Shown in pieces: positions 7,340-16,662 of a stretch of 64,000 nucleotides of DNA. The stretch covers positions 62,001-126,000 of the forward strand of contig NZ_BMVW01000004.1 in the NCBI RefSeq assembly GCF_014650915.1. The letters run 5' to 3'. A model generated the notes under the pieces. The model did not search any database. It saw only the letters and a program-made list of their open reading frames with translations, and was not told the origin of the DNA. The translations under genes were made by a program, and so were the position numbers. Each line of letters opens with the position of its first letter. Positions within the stretch are counted from its first letter, which is position 1. This DNA is from Streptomyces poonensis. GTDB lineage: Bacteria; Actinomycetota; Actinomycetes; Streptomycetales; Streptomycetaceae.

Positions 7340-8185
7340 GGGCGCCCGGCCTCGCCCGCCCCTCGCCGCGCCGCCGCGTCCGTCGCCGTCGCTGTCACCG
7401 GCGTCGGCGGCGGTGGTGACAGCGACGGCAGGCGGACCGGGGTGCGCGTGACCGTCAGCCCCGCCGCGGCCGCCACGCGGGCGAAGACCATGGCGTCCAG
7501 GACCGCCGCGCCGCCCGGATCGTTGTTGAAGTACGCGTACGCATCACGGTCGTCGGGCCAGGTCTCCGCGATCCGCCGCACCCAGCTCACCAGGGCCCGC
7601 CGCCCGTAGCGCGGCCACGGCCGGGCGCGCCCCGTGTGGAAGCGGACGTACCCCCAGCCGGCGGTCCGCCACAGCGGGGTCACCGGGCGGGACAGGACAT
7701 CGGCCCAGCACAGCGCGGCGTTCCGGGCCTCCAGTACGTCCCGCACGGCGGGCGCCCACCAGGAGTCGTGGCGCGGCTCGACCGCGACCCGGGTCCCGGC
7801 CGGGAAGCGGGCGAGACAGTCGTCGAGGAGGCCGGGATCGGCGCAACGTGGGCGGCAGCTGGAGCAGCACGGGCCCGAGCCGGTCGCCGAGCCCGGCGGC
7901 GTGGCTCATCAGACGGTGCACGGGCTCCTCGGGTTCCTTCAGCCGCTTGACGTGGGTCAGGAAGCGGCTGGCCTTGACGGCGACCACGAAGTCCGGCGGC
8001 GTACGCTCCCGCCAGGCGTCGAAGGTCTCGTACGACGGCAGGCGGTAGAAGGCGTTGTTGCTCTCGACCGTGGCGAAGTGCGCCGCGTACTCCTCCAGCC
8101 AGAGCCGCGCGGGTGTCCCGTCCGGGTACAGGAGGCCGCGCCAGTCCTTGTACTGCCAGCCCGACGTTCCGACGAACAGGGTCAT
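7327..8185 (-). pseudogene. DUF72 family gene broken by a frameshift
   Basis: The N-terminal half reads MTLFVGTSGWQYKDWRG through VLLQLPPTLR in one frame, exactly as DUF72 (YecE-like TIM barrel) proteins begin. The expected continuation (ADPGLLDDCLARF..., RHDSWWAPAV, CWADVLSRP, TAGWGYVRFH, AYAYFNNDPGG) is present but in another frame. The break is at about 7838-7845, where the coding strand reads TTGCGCCGATCC. Restoring two bases (GC) in this GC repeat rejoins the frames. Everything else is intact, so this is either a very recent mutation or a sequencing/assembly error. The native product is an approximately 285-aa protein of uncertain biochemical role. The start is ATG 8185. Confidence 0.85.
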
Positions 8186-8216
8186 ACCCCCATGAAAGCA
8201 CCCGTTACGGCGCCCG

Positions 8217-9311
8217 TTACAGGTACAGCCCCGCGTCCGCCCCGCCTCGCGGCTCCGGCAGTGACGCCGGCGGGATGCCCCGGCGCAGCGCGTACAGCTC
8301 CGCCAGCGTGGCCCCGTCGCGGCCCACACCTTCCTCGGTGCCCAGCCAGTTCACGGCCTCCTGCCGGGTCAGCGGGCCGACCTCGATACGGGCGAGGCAG
8401 CGGCCGGGGCGGACCACGGCCGGGTGCAGGCGCTCCAGGTCCTCGTTGGTGGTGACGCCCACCAGGACGTTGCGGCCCTGGCCCAGCAGGCCGTCGGTGA
8501 GGTTCAGCAGCCGGGACAGCGCCTGGCCCGCCGTGTGCTTGGCCTCGCCGCGGATCAGCTCGTCGCAGTCCTCCAGCAGCAGCAGCCGCCAGCGGCCCTT
8601 GCCCGCCGCGTCCTCCTCGCCGATCGCGATGTCCATCAGATAGCCGACGTCGGAGAAGAGCCGCTCGGGGTCCAGCACACAGTCCACCTGGCACCAGTCG
8701 CGCCAGGAGCGGGCGAGCGTGCGCAGGGCGGACGTCTTGCCCGTGCCGGGCGGCCCGTGCAGCAGCAGGAGGCGTCCCGCGATGTCCTCCGGGGTCGTCT
8801 TCATCAGCCGGTCCAGGGCGTCCGCGACCGGTGCCGTGTAGTTGGCACGGACCTCGTCCCAGGTGCCCGCGGAGATCCGGCGCGTCGTACGGTGCGGACC
8901 GCGCCGCGGCGACACGTACCAGAAACCCATCGTCACGTCGTTCGGCTGGGGCTCCGGCTCGTCCGCCGCGCCGTCGGTGGCCTGGCCGAGGACCTTCTCG
9001 GCCAGTTCGGCGCTGGTCGCCGTGACCGTGACGTCGGCGCCCCGGTTCCAGCGGGAGATCAGCAGCGTCCAGCCGTCGCCCTCCGCGAGCGTCGCGCTGC
9101 GGTCGTCGTCGCGGGCCGAGCGCAGCACCCGGGCGCCCGGCGGCATCAGGCTCGCCCCGGACCGCACCCGGTCGATGTTGGCCGCGTGCGCGAACGGCTG
9201 CTCGCCCGTCGCGAAGCGGCCGAGGAACAGCGCGTCGACGACGTCCGAGGGCGAGTCGCTGTCGTCGACGTTGAGCCGGATCGGCAGAGCCTCGTGTGGG
9301 TTCGCAGACAT
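8217..9311 (-). CDS. AAA family ATPase with N-terminal DUF5925-like domain
   Basis: A 364-aa protein. Residues about 1-150 form an actinobacterial domain I recall as DUF5925. Residues 160-340 are an AAA core with Walker A HGPPGTGKTSALR, Walker B-like WRLLLLEDCDEL, sensor-1 NVLVGVTTNEDL and an arginine-finger region PAVVRPGRC. This is the arrangement of a CDC48/BCS1-like remodelling ATPase. The partner or substrate is unknown. It lies 31 bp upstream of the DUF72 gene on the same strand. The chosen ATG 9311 has a weak GGCGG before it; a longer start is possible. Confidence 0.85.
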   Translation of the reverse strand: MSANPHEALPIRLNVDDSDSPSDVVDALFLGRFATGEQPFAHAANIDRVRSGASLMPPGARVLRSARDDDRSATLAEGDGWTLLISRWNRGADVTVTATSAELAEKVLGQATDGAADEPEPQPNDVTMGFWYVSPRRGPHRTTRRISAGTWDEVRANYTAPVADALDRLMKTTPEDIAGRLLLLHGPPGTGKTSALRTLARSWRDWCQVDCVLDPERLFSDVGYLMDIAIGEEDAAGKGRWRLLLLEDCDELIRGEAKHTAGQALSRLLNLTDGLLGQGRNVLVGVTTNEDLERLHPAVVRPGRCLARIEVGPLTRQEAVNWLGTEEGVGRDGATLAELYALRRGIPPASLPEPRGGADAGLYL

Positions 9312-9548
9312 GCCGCCATGATCCGTCACGGGACGCGCCCGTGCATCCGCTTTCCGCAGTGCGCCGGAAGTGTCACCCGTGCACCGGGATCTCCCGGCGT
9401 GCGGGGCGCCGCACAGTGCCGTACTCCTGATGCCGGTGATCACTTCAGGTGCTGAAGTGCCCTCTGTCGCCGGTGGGTCGTCCTGTTACGGGGCCGTCGC
9501 AGAGCGGGCCTGTCCGGGTGCCGAACCAGCCGGTTACTGTTGCCCTCG

Positions 9549-10976
9549 ATGCGACGTCATGGGTGGAATTCGGGGGTACCGCGGTGGCGGCTCGCCGCGC
9601 TGCTCGGCGTGGCGGTGGTGGCCCTGGCGCTGGTGCTGACCCTGATCAACACACTGCCCGGGGACGGCGGCAGCACCGCGGGCACCTCACCGGAGGGGGA
9701 CAAGGTGCACGGGACTCCGGCCGTTCCGCCCGACGACCTGGGACCCGACGTCGGCTGGGGCTTCACCCACACCCAGTTCAGCGCCGACCGGGGCAGCGAC
9801 AAGGCCACGCGGCGCGTGGCGGACCGACTCCGCGCGCGGCCGATGCCGCAGATCCAGCACATCATGGGCTGGGGCGCGGGCAACCCCGAACCGGTCAAGG
9901 GCCGCTACGACTTCGACGACCTGGACCGGCGCATCGACTTCGTCCGCGCCTCCGGCGGCATCCCCGTCGTCACCCTGTGCTGCGCGCCGGACTGGATGAA
10001 GGGCGGCCGGTCCGGCTCCGACAACACCAACTGGAGCATGGCCTCCCTGGAGTCGGCCCCGGATCCCGAGCACTTCGACGACTTCGCCGCGCTCGCCGCG
10101 ACCGTCGCCAAACGCTATCCGGACGTACGGCACTTCATCGTCTGGAACGAGTTCAAGGGCTTCTGGAACGACTCCGAGGACCGCTGGGACCAGGAGGGCT
10201 ACACCGAGCTGTACAACCGCGTCCACCAGGCGTTGAAGCAGGTCAACGAGGACATCATGGTGGGCGGCCCCTACCTGGTGATGGACAGCCTCGACCCGCG
10301 CGACCACGACGCGTCCAAGACCCTGAAGGGCCCGTGGGGCGCGCTGGACCGCCGGGTCCTCGACGCCTTCGAGTACTGGAACAAGCACAAGGCGGGTGCG
10401 GACTTCGTCGTCGTCGACGGGTCCAGCTACACCAGGGACGACGAGCTGCTGCCCGACGAGTTCGCGGCCACCGACAAGTTCACGGCGGTCGGCCGCTGGG
10501 TGCGCGAGCGCATCGGCGACCTGCCCCTGTGGTGGTCCGAGTACTACGTGGAACCGGCCGACGCGAACGACGACCGCGACGGCTGGTCCGAGACCCGGCG
10601 CGTCGCCGTCCACGCCGCGGGACTGATGGCCATGGCCCGCGGCGGCGCCACCTCCGGCTCCTACTGGAACCCGGAGAAGGAGGACGGATCCGCCGGCTCC
10701 GACTGTGCCGGCTGCCTGTGGACCCCGACGAACGCCTCCGGCGGCGGCAAGGCGCTGCCGATGTACGGCCTGCTCTCCCGCTTCAACGAGGAGTTCCCGC
10801 CGGGGACGGCGTACGAGTCCGTCTCCGTGGCCGACGACGACAAGCCCAACGTCCGCGTCCTCGCGGACGACGAGGCGGTGCTCGTGGTCAACACGCTCGA
10901 CCGGAAGATCAGCGCGGAGGTCGACGGCCGGCGGTTCGACATGGGCGCGTACGAGGTGAAGTGGCTCAGCCGCTGA
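9549..10976 (+). CDS. Membrane-anchored GH39-like glycoside hydrolase (PslG-like)
   Basis: A 475-aa protein with one N-terminal membrane helix (about residues 14-34), a short Gly/Pro linker and an extracellular TIM-barrel hydrolase. The clan GH-A signature is clear: VWNEF gives the acid/base Glu201, and PLWWSEYYVEP gives the nucleophile Glu331. GH39 enzymes include beta-xylosidase, iduronidase and PslG, the hydrolase encoded within the Pseudomonas Psl exopolysaccharide locus. It converges on the glycan-synthesis operon, with only 43 bp between stops. I infer that it trims or releases the polymer made by that operon. No ribosome-binding site is obvious before ATG 9549, and a TTG lies three codons upstream. 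Confidence 0.82.
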   Translation: MRRHGWNSGVPRWRLAALLGVAVVALALVLTLINTLPGDGGSTAGTSPEGDKVHGTPAVPPDDLGPDVGWGFTHTQFSADRGSDKATRRVADRLRARPMPQIQHIMGWGAGNPEPVKGRYDFDDLDRRIDFVRASGGIPVVTLCCAPDWMKGGRSGSDNTNWSMASLESAPDPEHFDDFAALAATVAKRYPDVRHFIVWNEFKGFWNDSEDRWDQEGYTELYNRVHQALKQVNEDIMVGGPYLVMDSLDPRDHDASKTLKGPWGALDRRVLDAFEYWNKHKAGADFVVVDGSSYTRDDELLPDEFAATDKFTAVGRWVRERIGDLPLWWSEYYVEPADANDDRDGWSETRRVAVHAAGLMAMARGGATSGSYWNPEKEDGSAGSDCAGCLWTPTNASGGGKALPMYGLLSRFNEEFPPGTAYESVSVADDDKPNVRVLADDEAVLVVNTLDRKISAEVDGRRFDMGAYEVKWLSR

Positions 10977-11019
10977 GCCCCTTCACCTCGTACCCGTCGT
11001 CCCTCATGCCTCCCGGGCG

Positions 11020-14000
11020 CTACGGAGCGCCTCCCATCGTCAGGAACCGCTGCACCAGCGAGGCCAGCAGCACCGCCAGCAGCGGCAGGGCGAACCAGAA
11101 GCTGCTCTGCAGCCACCGCAGTTGCCGCACGCTGGGGCGCAGCGCGACGCGGACGACCTCACGGGCCGCCAGCAGCACGATCAGCGCCACCGCGGCGAGC
11201 CCGCCCACGACCGACCACGGGGTCCAGGTCACCCGGGGCCCGGCCGGCCCCGGTTCCGCCCGTGCGACCGGCCCGTCCGGCTCCTCGCGCAGGGCGTACA
11301 TCGTGACGTCCTCGTTGGCGTACACCCGCCTCAGCTCCTCGCGGGCGTCGAGGTGGTGCAGGAGCCGTGGCTCCCACGTCGTCGAGTAGCCGGCGTCCAG
11401 CTGGAGGTAGACCACCTGGCTGCGGTTGACCATCAGATACGAGTTCGGTCCCGCGTCCTTCAGCGCCTTGACCAGGCCCGACACCAGTACGGGGTCGCCG
11501 GGCGCCAGGGTGGGCACGTACTCGACCTTCTCCATGTCCCGGGCGCCCCACGGCATCGCGGGGGTCACGTCGTTCACCGGGTCGGTGCTCAGCCACAGCA
11601 GCCGCACCGTCGGGTCGTCGTGCGCGTACACGTACTCCATGGCCGCGACCTCGCCCGTACGGGTCCGCTCGAACGGCTCGTTGCCCCAGCGGGCCACCAG
11701 GAAGCCGCCCAGCAGGACGAGACCCGCCAGCAGCGCGGCCAGCGGGGCGAGGCTCACCTGGTCCTTGTCGCGCTCCTTCGCGGTGACCCCGGTACGCGGG
11801 AACAGGGCGAGTCCGGCGAGCAGGGCCGCGCCGGGCAGCGCGAACATGAAGACGCGCAGCGCCATCTCGCCGCCGTACGACTGCATGCCGAAGCCCAGGA
11901 ACGGGACGAACGCCAGCACCGGCAGCGACCGTTCGCGGTAGCCGTGGTCGCGGCGGCGCCACCAGCCCCAGCAGGCCAGCGCCATCACCGTGCCGGCCAG
12001 CGCCACGCGTGTGTACAGCACGAGCTTGTGCGTGGAGCTGCCCTCGGCGATCCGGCCGGAGACGGACGACGAGACATTGCCGCCGACGCCGCCGATGCCG
12101 CCGAACAGCTCGTCGAAGTGCCCGGACCAGTAGGGCTCGGCCAGGAAGCCGATCCACACGGTGACCAGCACCCCGAACAGGATCGGCAGCCCGCGCAGCT
12201 CCGAGCGGCCGATCAGGACGAGGACCGTGAGCACGCCCAGCATCACGAACGGCGTGAGCTGGTGCGCCGGGACGGTCGCCGCGAACAGCGCGATCAGCAC
12301 CGCCAGCAGCACCGTGCGCTGCCGGCGGTCGGTCGGCTCGACCTCCGCCTCGCCCGGGCGGGCCGTGCCCCACAGCATGCGCGGGGCACGGAACCACACG
12401 AGCAGGATCGCCACGAAGACCAGGTAGAGGAGGTACGTGAAGCCCTGCGGGGAGAAGTAGTCCTGGCCGACCCAGCCGCCGAGCACGAAGATCCACACGC
12501 CGGTCCACTTCGCCCGCCAGCTGGCCCGCATGGAGCGGGTGATCAGGAACATCGGCGCCAGGTACAGCAGCTGGACGGTGAGCGGCCACCAGCGGATGAC
12601 CTCGGTGAGGTCCGTGATGCCGCAGGCCTTCGCCACGAACGCGGCCGCCGCGAAGAAGCCCGGCCAGCTCCAGCGCGCGTCCAGGTCCGGCACGGTCTCG
12701 CCGGTCCGGTCGATGTAGTCGATGAACCCGAGGTGCTGCCAGGCCGTCGGGAACCGCGGCTCCGTCTCGACGACCGCGGGCAGCGCGTGCAGTGACACCA
12801 CGGTCGCCAGCAGTGTGACGAGCAGCAGCCCCCTGCGCTCGCGGGCCGTCCACAGCAGCGTGGCGAACACCACGGCCAGCAGTCCGGCGCCGACGAGCGT
12901 CGGCGTGGGCAGCACCGAGACCAGCCCGAGCCCGCCCATCCCGTCCAGGGCGGTGTCGTCGAGCGCGAGCGCCGGCACCCAGTACAGCAGCAGCGCGGAG
13001 AACAGCAGACAGCCGAGCACCAGGCCCGACCGCGTGGGGCGCAGCCGCTCCCGCAGGGTCCGGGGAGCGGCGGGACCGGCGCTTACGGGTGCCTCTGTCG
13101 GGCCCGAGGCCTCGACGGAGGTCTCCACCGGAGCCTCGACGGAGGTCTCATGGATCTGAGGTGCCTGAGGTGCCTGAGGTGCCTTAGGTGCCTTAGGTGT
13201 CTGAGGCGCTTGAGGTGTCTGGGGTGTCTCCGTCTCAGGCGGTGCCTCCGGTACCCGGTCCGGAACCCGGAGCGCCCACGCCGGCGGGTGCTCGGTCCGC
13301 TCGCCGGGTGTCCCGGCCGGCGGGGTGCCGGGGCCGGGCCGTACGTCCGGCCGCCGTTCCTGGTGGTCGAAGTCGAGATGGATGCCGAGCGCGATCGTGT
13401 CGGCGTCGAGGCGGCGCGCCCAGGTGGGGCTCCGCCGCTTCGTGACCGAGCCGATGTCGGCGAGGTCGCCGTCCGGCGGCGCGTCCTCGGGCGGCGCGGC
13501 GGGCGGCGCGGTCCGCACGATGGCGTACAGTTTCGGCGCGGCGATCAGGACGATCACCGAAAGGCTGATGATCTCCGCGACGCCCGCGCCGGTCAGGCCC
13601 ATCCGGGGCAGGAGCAGCAGCGTCAGGCCGAGCACCAGCAGGCACAGCAGGCCCTGGAGCCAGGCCAGTCCGGCGGTACGGCTCTGGGCGCGCAGCACCG
13701 CGAAGTACGTCTCCATCACGACCCGCAGCAGCGCGCCCAGGGCGAACCAGCGCAGCAGCGGGGTCGCCGCGTCCGCGTACCCCTGCCCGAACACGGCCAG
13801 GATCCACGGTGCCCCGAAGAACAGCACCCCGCACACCGGCAGCATGATGCGGGCCATCCGCCTCAGCGCCGCACGGGTGTCGGCAGCGAGCCGTGACGGG
13901 TCGTGGGAGCCTTCGACGGTCAGCGAGGCGCCCATGTTGATGGCGAGCAGGTTGACCGTGCCGCCGATGGTCGTGGTGATGTAGAAGTACGCGTTGTCGG

Positions 14001-14850
14001 CGGAGCTGACCTGGGCGGCGACGATCACCGGGACGAGGTAGACGACGGCGAGCGAGAACAGCGAGCCGGTGTAGTCGCCGGCGAGGAACCGCCCGATCTC
14101 CCGCAGGGACGGCGGTTGCGCGTGCCCCTCGGTCGCCTTCACGTGCCGGGGCACCAGCCGCCGGAAGACGAGCCAGCCCAGCGGCAGCACCGACACCGCG
14201 ATCGCGGCGATCCACGACACGAACACGCCCATGGTCGGGACCGAGGCCGCGAACACCACCAGCAGCACCAGCTTCACCGCGGAGAACACGGTGTTGCCCA
14301 CCGGCACCCACAGCGCGCTGCGCAGCCCGGTCAGCACCCCGTCCTGAAGGGTGAGCAGCGACCACGCGACCACCGCCAGCACGAACACCAGGGCGAGAAG
14401 GGGGTCGTGCAGGAAGCGGTACGAGGGCCCCCACAGCCCCAGGGTCAGCAGGAACACCCCGGCGGCCAGCGCCACGGCGACCGAACTCCCGACGTACGTG
14501 CGGAGGATGAGCCGCCCGGTGCCGGCGCCCGCCACGGGGATGAACCGGGCCAGGGCGCCCGTCAGGGTCAGCGCGGCCAGACCGGCGATGAACTTCATCG
14601 CGGCGATGGCGGCGGAGCCCTGGCCGACCGAGGCCTCCGAGTAGTAGCGGGCGGCGGCCAGCCAGAAGCCCAGCCCCAGCACCGCGGAGATGCCGGTGTT
14701 GAGCATCAGGGCGTAGGCGTTGCGGAACAGCTGGCTGCCGCCCGGCCCGTCGCCCAGTCCGGGCAGCCGTAACCGCCGCCCGGACCGCTCCTCGGGTGCC
14801 CCGGTCGTGGCGGCGGTGCCGGCCTCGGCGGTGGTGGTCGTGTCAGACAC
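11020..14850 (-). CDS. Giant fusion: polysaccharide flippase joined to a polytopic glycan enzyme
   Basis: A 1276-aa membrane protein. Residues about 25-455 are a Wzx/MATE-superfamily polysaccharide flippase of 12-14 helices. Residues 460-605 are a soluble linker with a run of Pro-Gln/Lys-Ala/Thr triplets (about 540-565). Residues 605-1276 form a second polytopic module of about 14 helices with extracytoplasmic loops and a C-terminal soluble segment. This resembles GT-C glycosyltransferases or Wzy-type polymerases, although I recognise no diagnostic catalytic motif. One chain could therefore translocate and then polymerise or glycosylate the lipid-linked unit (inference). It is the last gene of the operon. 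The GTG start overlaps the deacetylase stop by 8 bp. Confidence 0.82.
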   Translation of the reverse strand: MSDTTTTAEAGTAATTGAPEERSGRRLRLPGLGDGPGGSQLFRNAYALMLNTGISAVLGLGFWLAAARYYSEASVGQGSAAIAAMKFIAGLAALTLTGALARFIPVAGAGTGRLILRTYVGSSVAVALAAGVFLLTLGLWGPSYRFLHDPLLALVFVLAVVAWSLLTLQDGVLTGLRSALWVPVGNTVFSAVKLVLLVVFAASVPTMGVFVSWIAAIAVSVLPLGWLVFRRLVPRHVKATEGHAQPPSLREIGRFLAGDYTGSLFSLAVVYLVPVIVAAQVSSADNAYFYITTTIGGTVNLLAINMGASLTVEGSHDPSRLAADTRAALRRMARIMLPVCGVLFFGAPWILAVFGQGYADAATPLLRWFALGALLRVVMETYFAVLRAQSRTAGLAWLQGLLCLLVLGLTLLLLPRMGLTGAGVAEIISLSVIVLIAAPKLYAIVRTAPPAAPPEDAPPDGDLADIGSVTKRRSPTWARRLDADTIALGIHLDFDHQERRPDVRPGPGTPPAGTPGERTEHPPAWALRVPDRVPEAPPETETPQTPQAPQTPKAPKAPQAPQAPQIHETSVEAPVETSVEASGPTEAPVSAGPAAPRTLRERLRPTRSGLVLGCLLFSALLLYWVPALALDDTALDGMGGLGLVSVLPTPTLVGAGLLAVVFATLLWTARERRGLLLVTLLATVVSLHALPAVVETEPRFPTAWQHLGFIDYIDRTGETVPDLDARWSWPGFFAAAAFVAKACGITDLTEVIRWWPLTVQLLYLAPMFLITRSMRASWRAKWTGVWIFVLGGWVGQDYFSPQGFTYLLYLVFVAILLVWFRAPRMLWGTARPGEAEVEPTDRRQRTVLLAVLIALFAATVPAHQLTPFVMLGVLTVLVLIGRSELRGLPILFGVLVTVWIGFLAEPYWSGHFDELFGGIGGVGGNVSSSVSGRIAEGSSTHKLVLYTRVALAGTVMALACWGWWRRRDHGYRERSLPVLAFVPFLGFGMQSYGGEMALRVFMFALPGAALLAGLALFPRTGVTAKERDKDQVSLAPLAALLAGLVLLGGFLVARWGNEPFERTRTGEVAAMEYVYAHDDPTVRLLWLSTDPVNDVTPAMPWGARDMEKVEYVPTLAPGDPVLVSGLVKALKDAGPNSYLMVNRSQVVYLQLDAGYSTTWEPRLLHHLDAREELRRVYANEDVTMYALREEPDGPVARAEPGPAGPRVTWTPWSVVGGLAAVALIVLLAAREVVRVALRPSVRQLRWLQSSFWFALPLLAVLLASLVQRFLTMGGAP
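13156..13230. repeat. 9-bp tandem repeat encoding the proline-rich linker
   Basis: About eight imperfect copies of a 9-bp unit (CTGAGGTGC and variants such as TTAGGTGCC) run in frame within the flippase fusion gene, giving repeating Pro-Gln/Lys-Ala/Thr tripeptides on the minus strand. Linker length could vary by slippage without frameshift. Confidence 0.8.
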
Positions 14851-15640
14851 GGGAACGGAGTGCCTTCCGGACCTGTCGTGCTCTGCGGACCATGGCGTAC
14901 CCCTTGGTGAGGGCCCGGTCCCTGGCGAAGTTGCGGGCGATCGCACGGCCCTCGACGAGCCGTTCGAACTCCTCGATCGAGGTGGTCCGGCGCACGGTCA
15001 CCCGTTCCAGGGCGTACGGGCCCTGGCGGCGCCGCGCGAGACCGTTGCCGACCGCGAGCGACTGCGCGAAGCCCGCCGCGCGCACCGTGCGCCGCACCCG
15101 GCGGCTGGAGTAGCCGTACGGGTACGCGAACGAGACGGGGCGGGAGCCCAGTTCGTCCGCGATGATCTCCTTGCAGCGCAGCACCTCGGACCACAGCTCG
15201 TCGTCGGTCAGCTGGTCCAGCTGCGGATGCGCGTGGCTGTGCCCGCCGATCTCGACGCCCGCGTCCGCGAGCCGGCGCACCTGCTCCCAGTCGAGCATGG
15301 CGTCGGGGGCGGCGCCGTTGTCGTGCGCGCCCTTGATCCAGGCCGTCGAGACGAACAGCGAGGCCCGGAAGCCGTGCTCGGTGAGCACCGGCAGACAGTG
15401 CCGGTGCACGCCCTCGTAACCGTCGTCGAAGGTGATGAGGACCGGCCGCTCGGGGAGCGGGCCGCCGGAGCGCCAGTGCTCCGCCAGCTCGGCCGTGGTG
15501 ACCGGGGTGAAACCACGGTCCCCGAGCAGCGCCATCTGCTCGGCGAACGCCTCGGGGGCGACGGACAGCACCCGGGTCGCGTCGTTCGGCGCGGACGCGA
15601 CCGCGTGGTACATGAGGATCGGGACAGCCGTCTCGCTCAT
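14843..15640 (-). CDS. Polysaccharide deacetylase (CE4/NodB homology)
   Basis: A 265-aa protein with a complete NodB core. It contains PILMYHAV, motif 1 TFDDGY (catalytic base Asp72, metal Asp73), motif 2 GGHSHAHPQ (metal His134/His138) and motif 3 FAYPYGY. No signal peptide is evident, so it either acts on lipid-linked precursor inside the cell or is exported by an unusual route. CE4 enzymes remove N-acetyl groups from chitin-like, PNAG-like or peptidoglycan sugars. ATG overlaps the upstream glycosyltransferase stop as ATGA, and its own stop overlaps the flippase start, so it is tightly coupled in the operon. Confidence 0.9.
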   Translation of the reverse strand: MSETAVPILMYHAVASAPNDATRVLSVAPEAFAEQMALLGDRGFTPVTTAELAEHWRSGGPLPERPVLITFDDGYEGVHRHCLPVLTEHGFRASLFVSTAWIKGAHDNGAAPDAMLDWEQVRRLADAGVEIGGHSHAHPQLDQLTDDELWSEVLRCKEIIADELGSRPVSFAYPYGYSSRRVRRTVRAAGFAQSLAVGNGLARRRQGPYALERVTVRRTTSIEEFERLVEGRAIARNFARDRALTKGYAMVRRARQVRKALRSRV

Positions 15641-16662
15641 GCCGAGCCCTCCTTGCCGGCGTCGATGTCCACGACGTCGGCGTCTATGTCCGCGACGGAG
15701 AAGGCCGTCCCGTTCCTGCGCGCCCGGACGCTCCCGACGACGTACCCGCCCGCCGCCGTCAGTACCCCGGTGACGATCGCGCCCGCCCGGCCCGCGCCGC
15801 CCGGCCGGGCCAGCACCGCGTCGCGCAGCCCGCGGGCGACCCCCGCGGGCAGCACCCGGGTGGTGTACCGGCGTTCCGACTCCAGGCCCTTGTCCGCGCC
15901 GACGCTCCGCGCCACCAGGGCCTTCGACAGGCCCTCGGCGTAGGTGCGGGTGCGGAAGTACGCGAAGCGCTCCCGGGCCTCGGGCACCCGGTGGTGGATC
16001 ACCGCGCGGTCGTCGAACAGCAGTACCGCGTCCGGTCTGGCCCGCGTGAGCCGGATGCAGAGCTCCGTCTCCTCGCAGCCCAGCGGCCGTTTGTCGCCGT
16101 CGCGCCCGATGCCGGTGGCGAAGCCGCCGGCCGCGTCGAACGCCGTACGGCGGAAGGAGGCGTTGCCGCCGAGCACGTTGCGGACCGGGGCCCGGCCGGT
16201 GGGCAGGCCCTTGTACGCGGCGCCCACCACCCAGTCGAACTCCTCGGGGAACCAGAGCGGTCGGCGGCCGGACGCCCAGACGGGCACCGTACGGCCGCCG
16301 ACGGCCATCACCCGCGGGTCCGTGTAGCCCTCGGCGAAGTAGCGCAGCCAGTGCCGCTCGGCGACGGCGTCGTCGTCGAGGAAGGCGATGATCTCGCCGC
16401 GGGAGGCGGCGATGCCGGTGTTGCGGCCGGCGGACAGGCCGCGGGGGCCCGCGTTGGCGAGCACCCGCACCTCCCCGGATCGCGCGTACTCCTTGTACTC
16501 CTTCGCCAGCCGGTCCAGAAGCACCTGGTTGTGGTCGACGACCAGCAGGATCTCCCGGGCCGGCCGGGACTGCGCCCGCACCGAGGCGACCGCCGCGAGG
16601 ATGTCCTCCCAGCGGTCCTCGGTGTACACGCAGATGACGACCGAGACGTCCGGCTCGCTCAA
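15637..16662 (-). CDS. GT2 family glycosyltransferase
   Basis: A 341-aa GT-A fold transferase. It shows VSVVICVYTEDR at the N-terminus, the donor-site DDD (Asp96-98 in IIAFLDDDAV), a GGNASFRR acceptor segment and ETELCIRLTRA, typical of rhamnosyl/galactosyl-type GT2 enzymes. A hydrophobic helix around residues 285-312 probably tethers it to the membrane. The start is TTG overlapping the upstream stop as TTGA, so translation is coupled. It presumably adds a sugar to the lipid-linked repeat unit at the cytoplasmic face. Confidence 0.9.
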   Translation of the reverse strand: MSEPDVSVVICVYTEDRWEDILAAVASVRAQSRPAREILLVVDHNQVLLDRLAKEYKEYARSGEVRVLANAGPRGLSAGRNTGIAASRGEIIAFLDDDAVAERHWLRYFAEGYTDPRVMAVGGRTVPVWASGRRPLWFPEEFDWVVGAAYKGLPTGRAPVRNVLGGNASFRRTAFDAAGGFATGIGRDGDKRPLGCEETELCIRLTRARPDAVLLFDDRAVIHHRVPEARERFAYFRTRTYAEGLSKALVARSVGADKGLESERRYTTRVLPAGVARGLRDAVLARPGGAGRAGAIVTGVLTAAGGYVVGSVRARRNGTAFSVADIDADVVDIDAGKEGSA

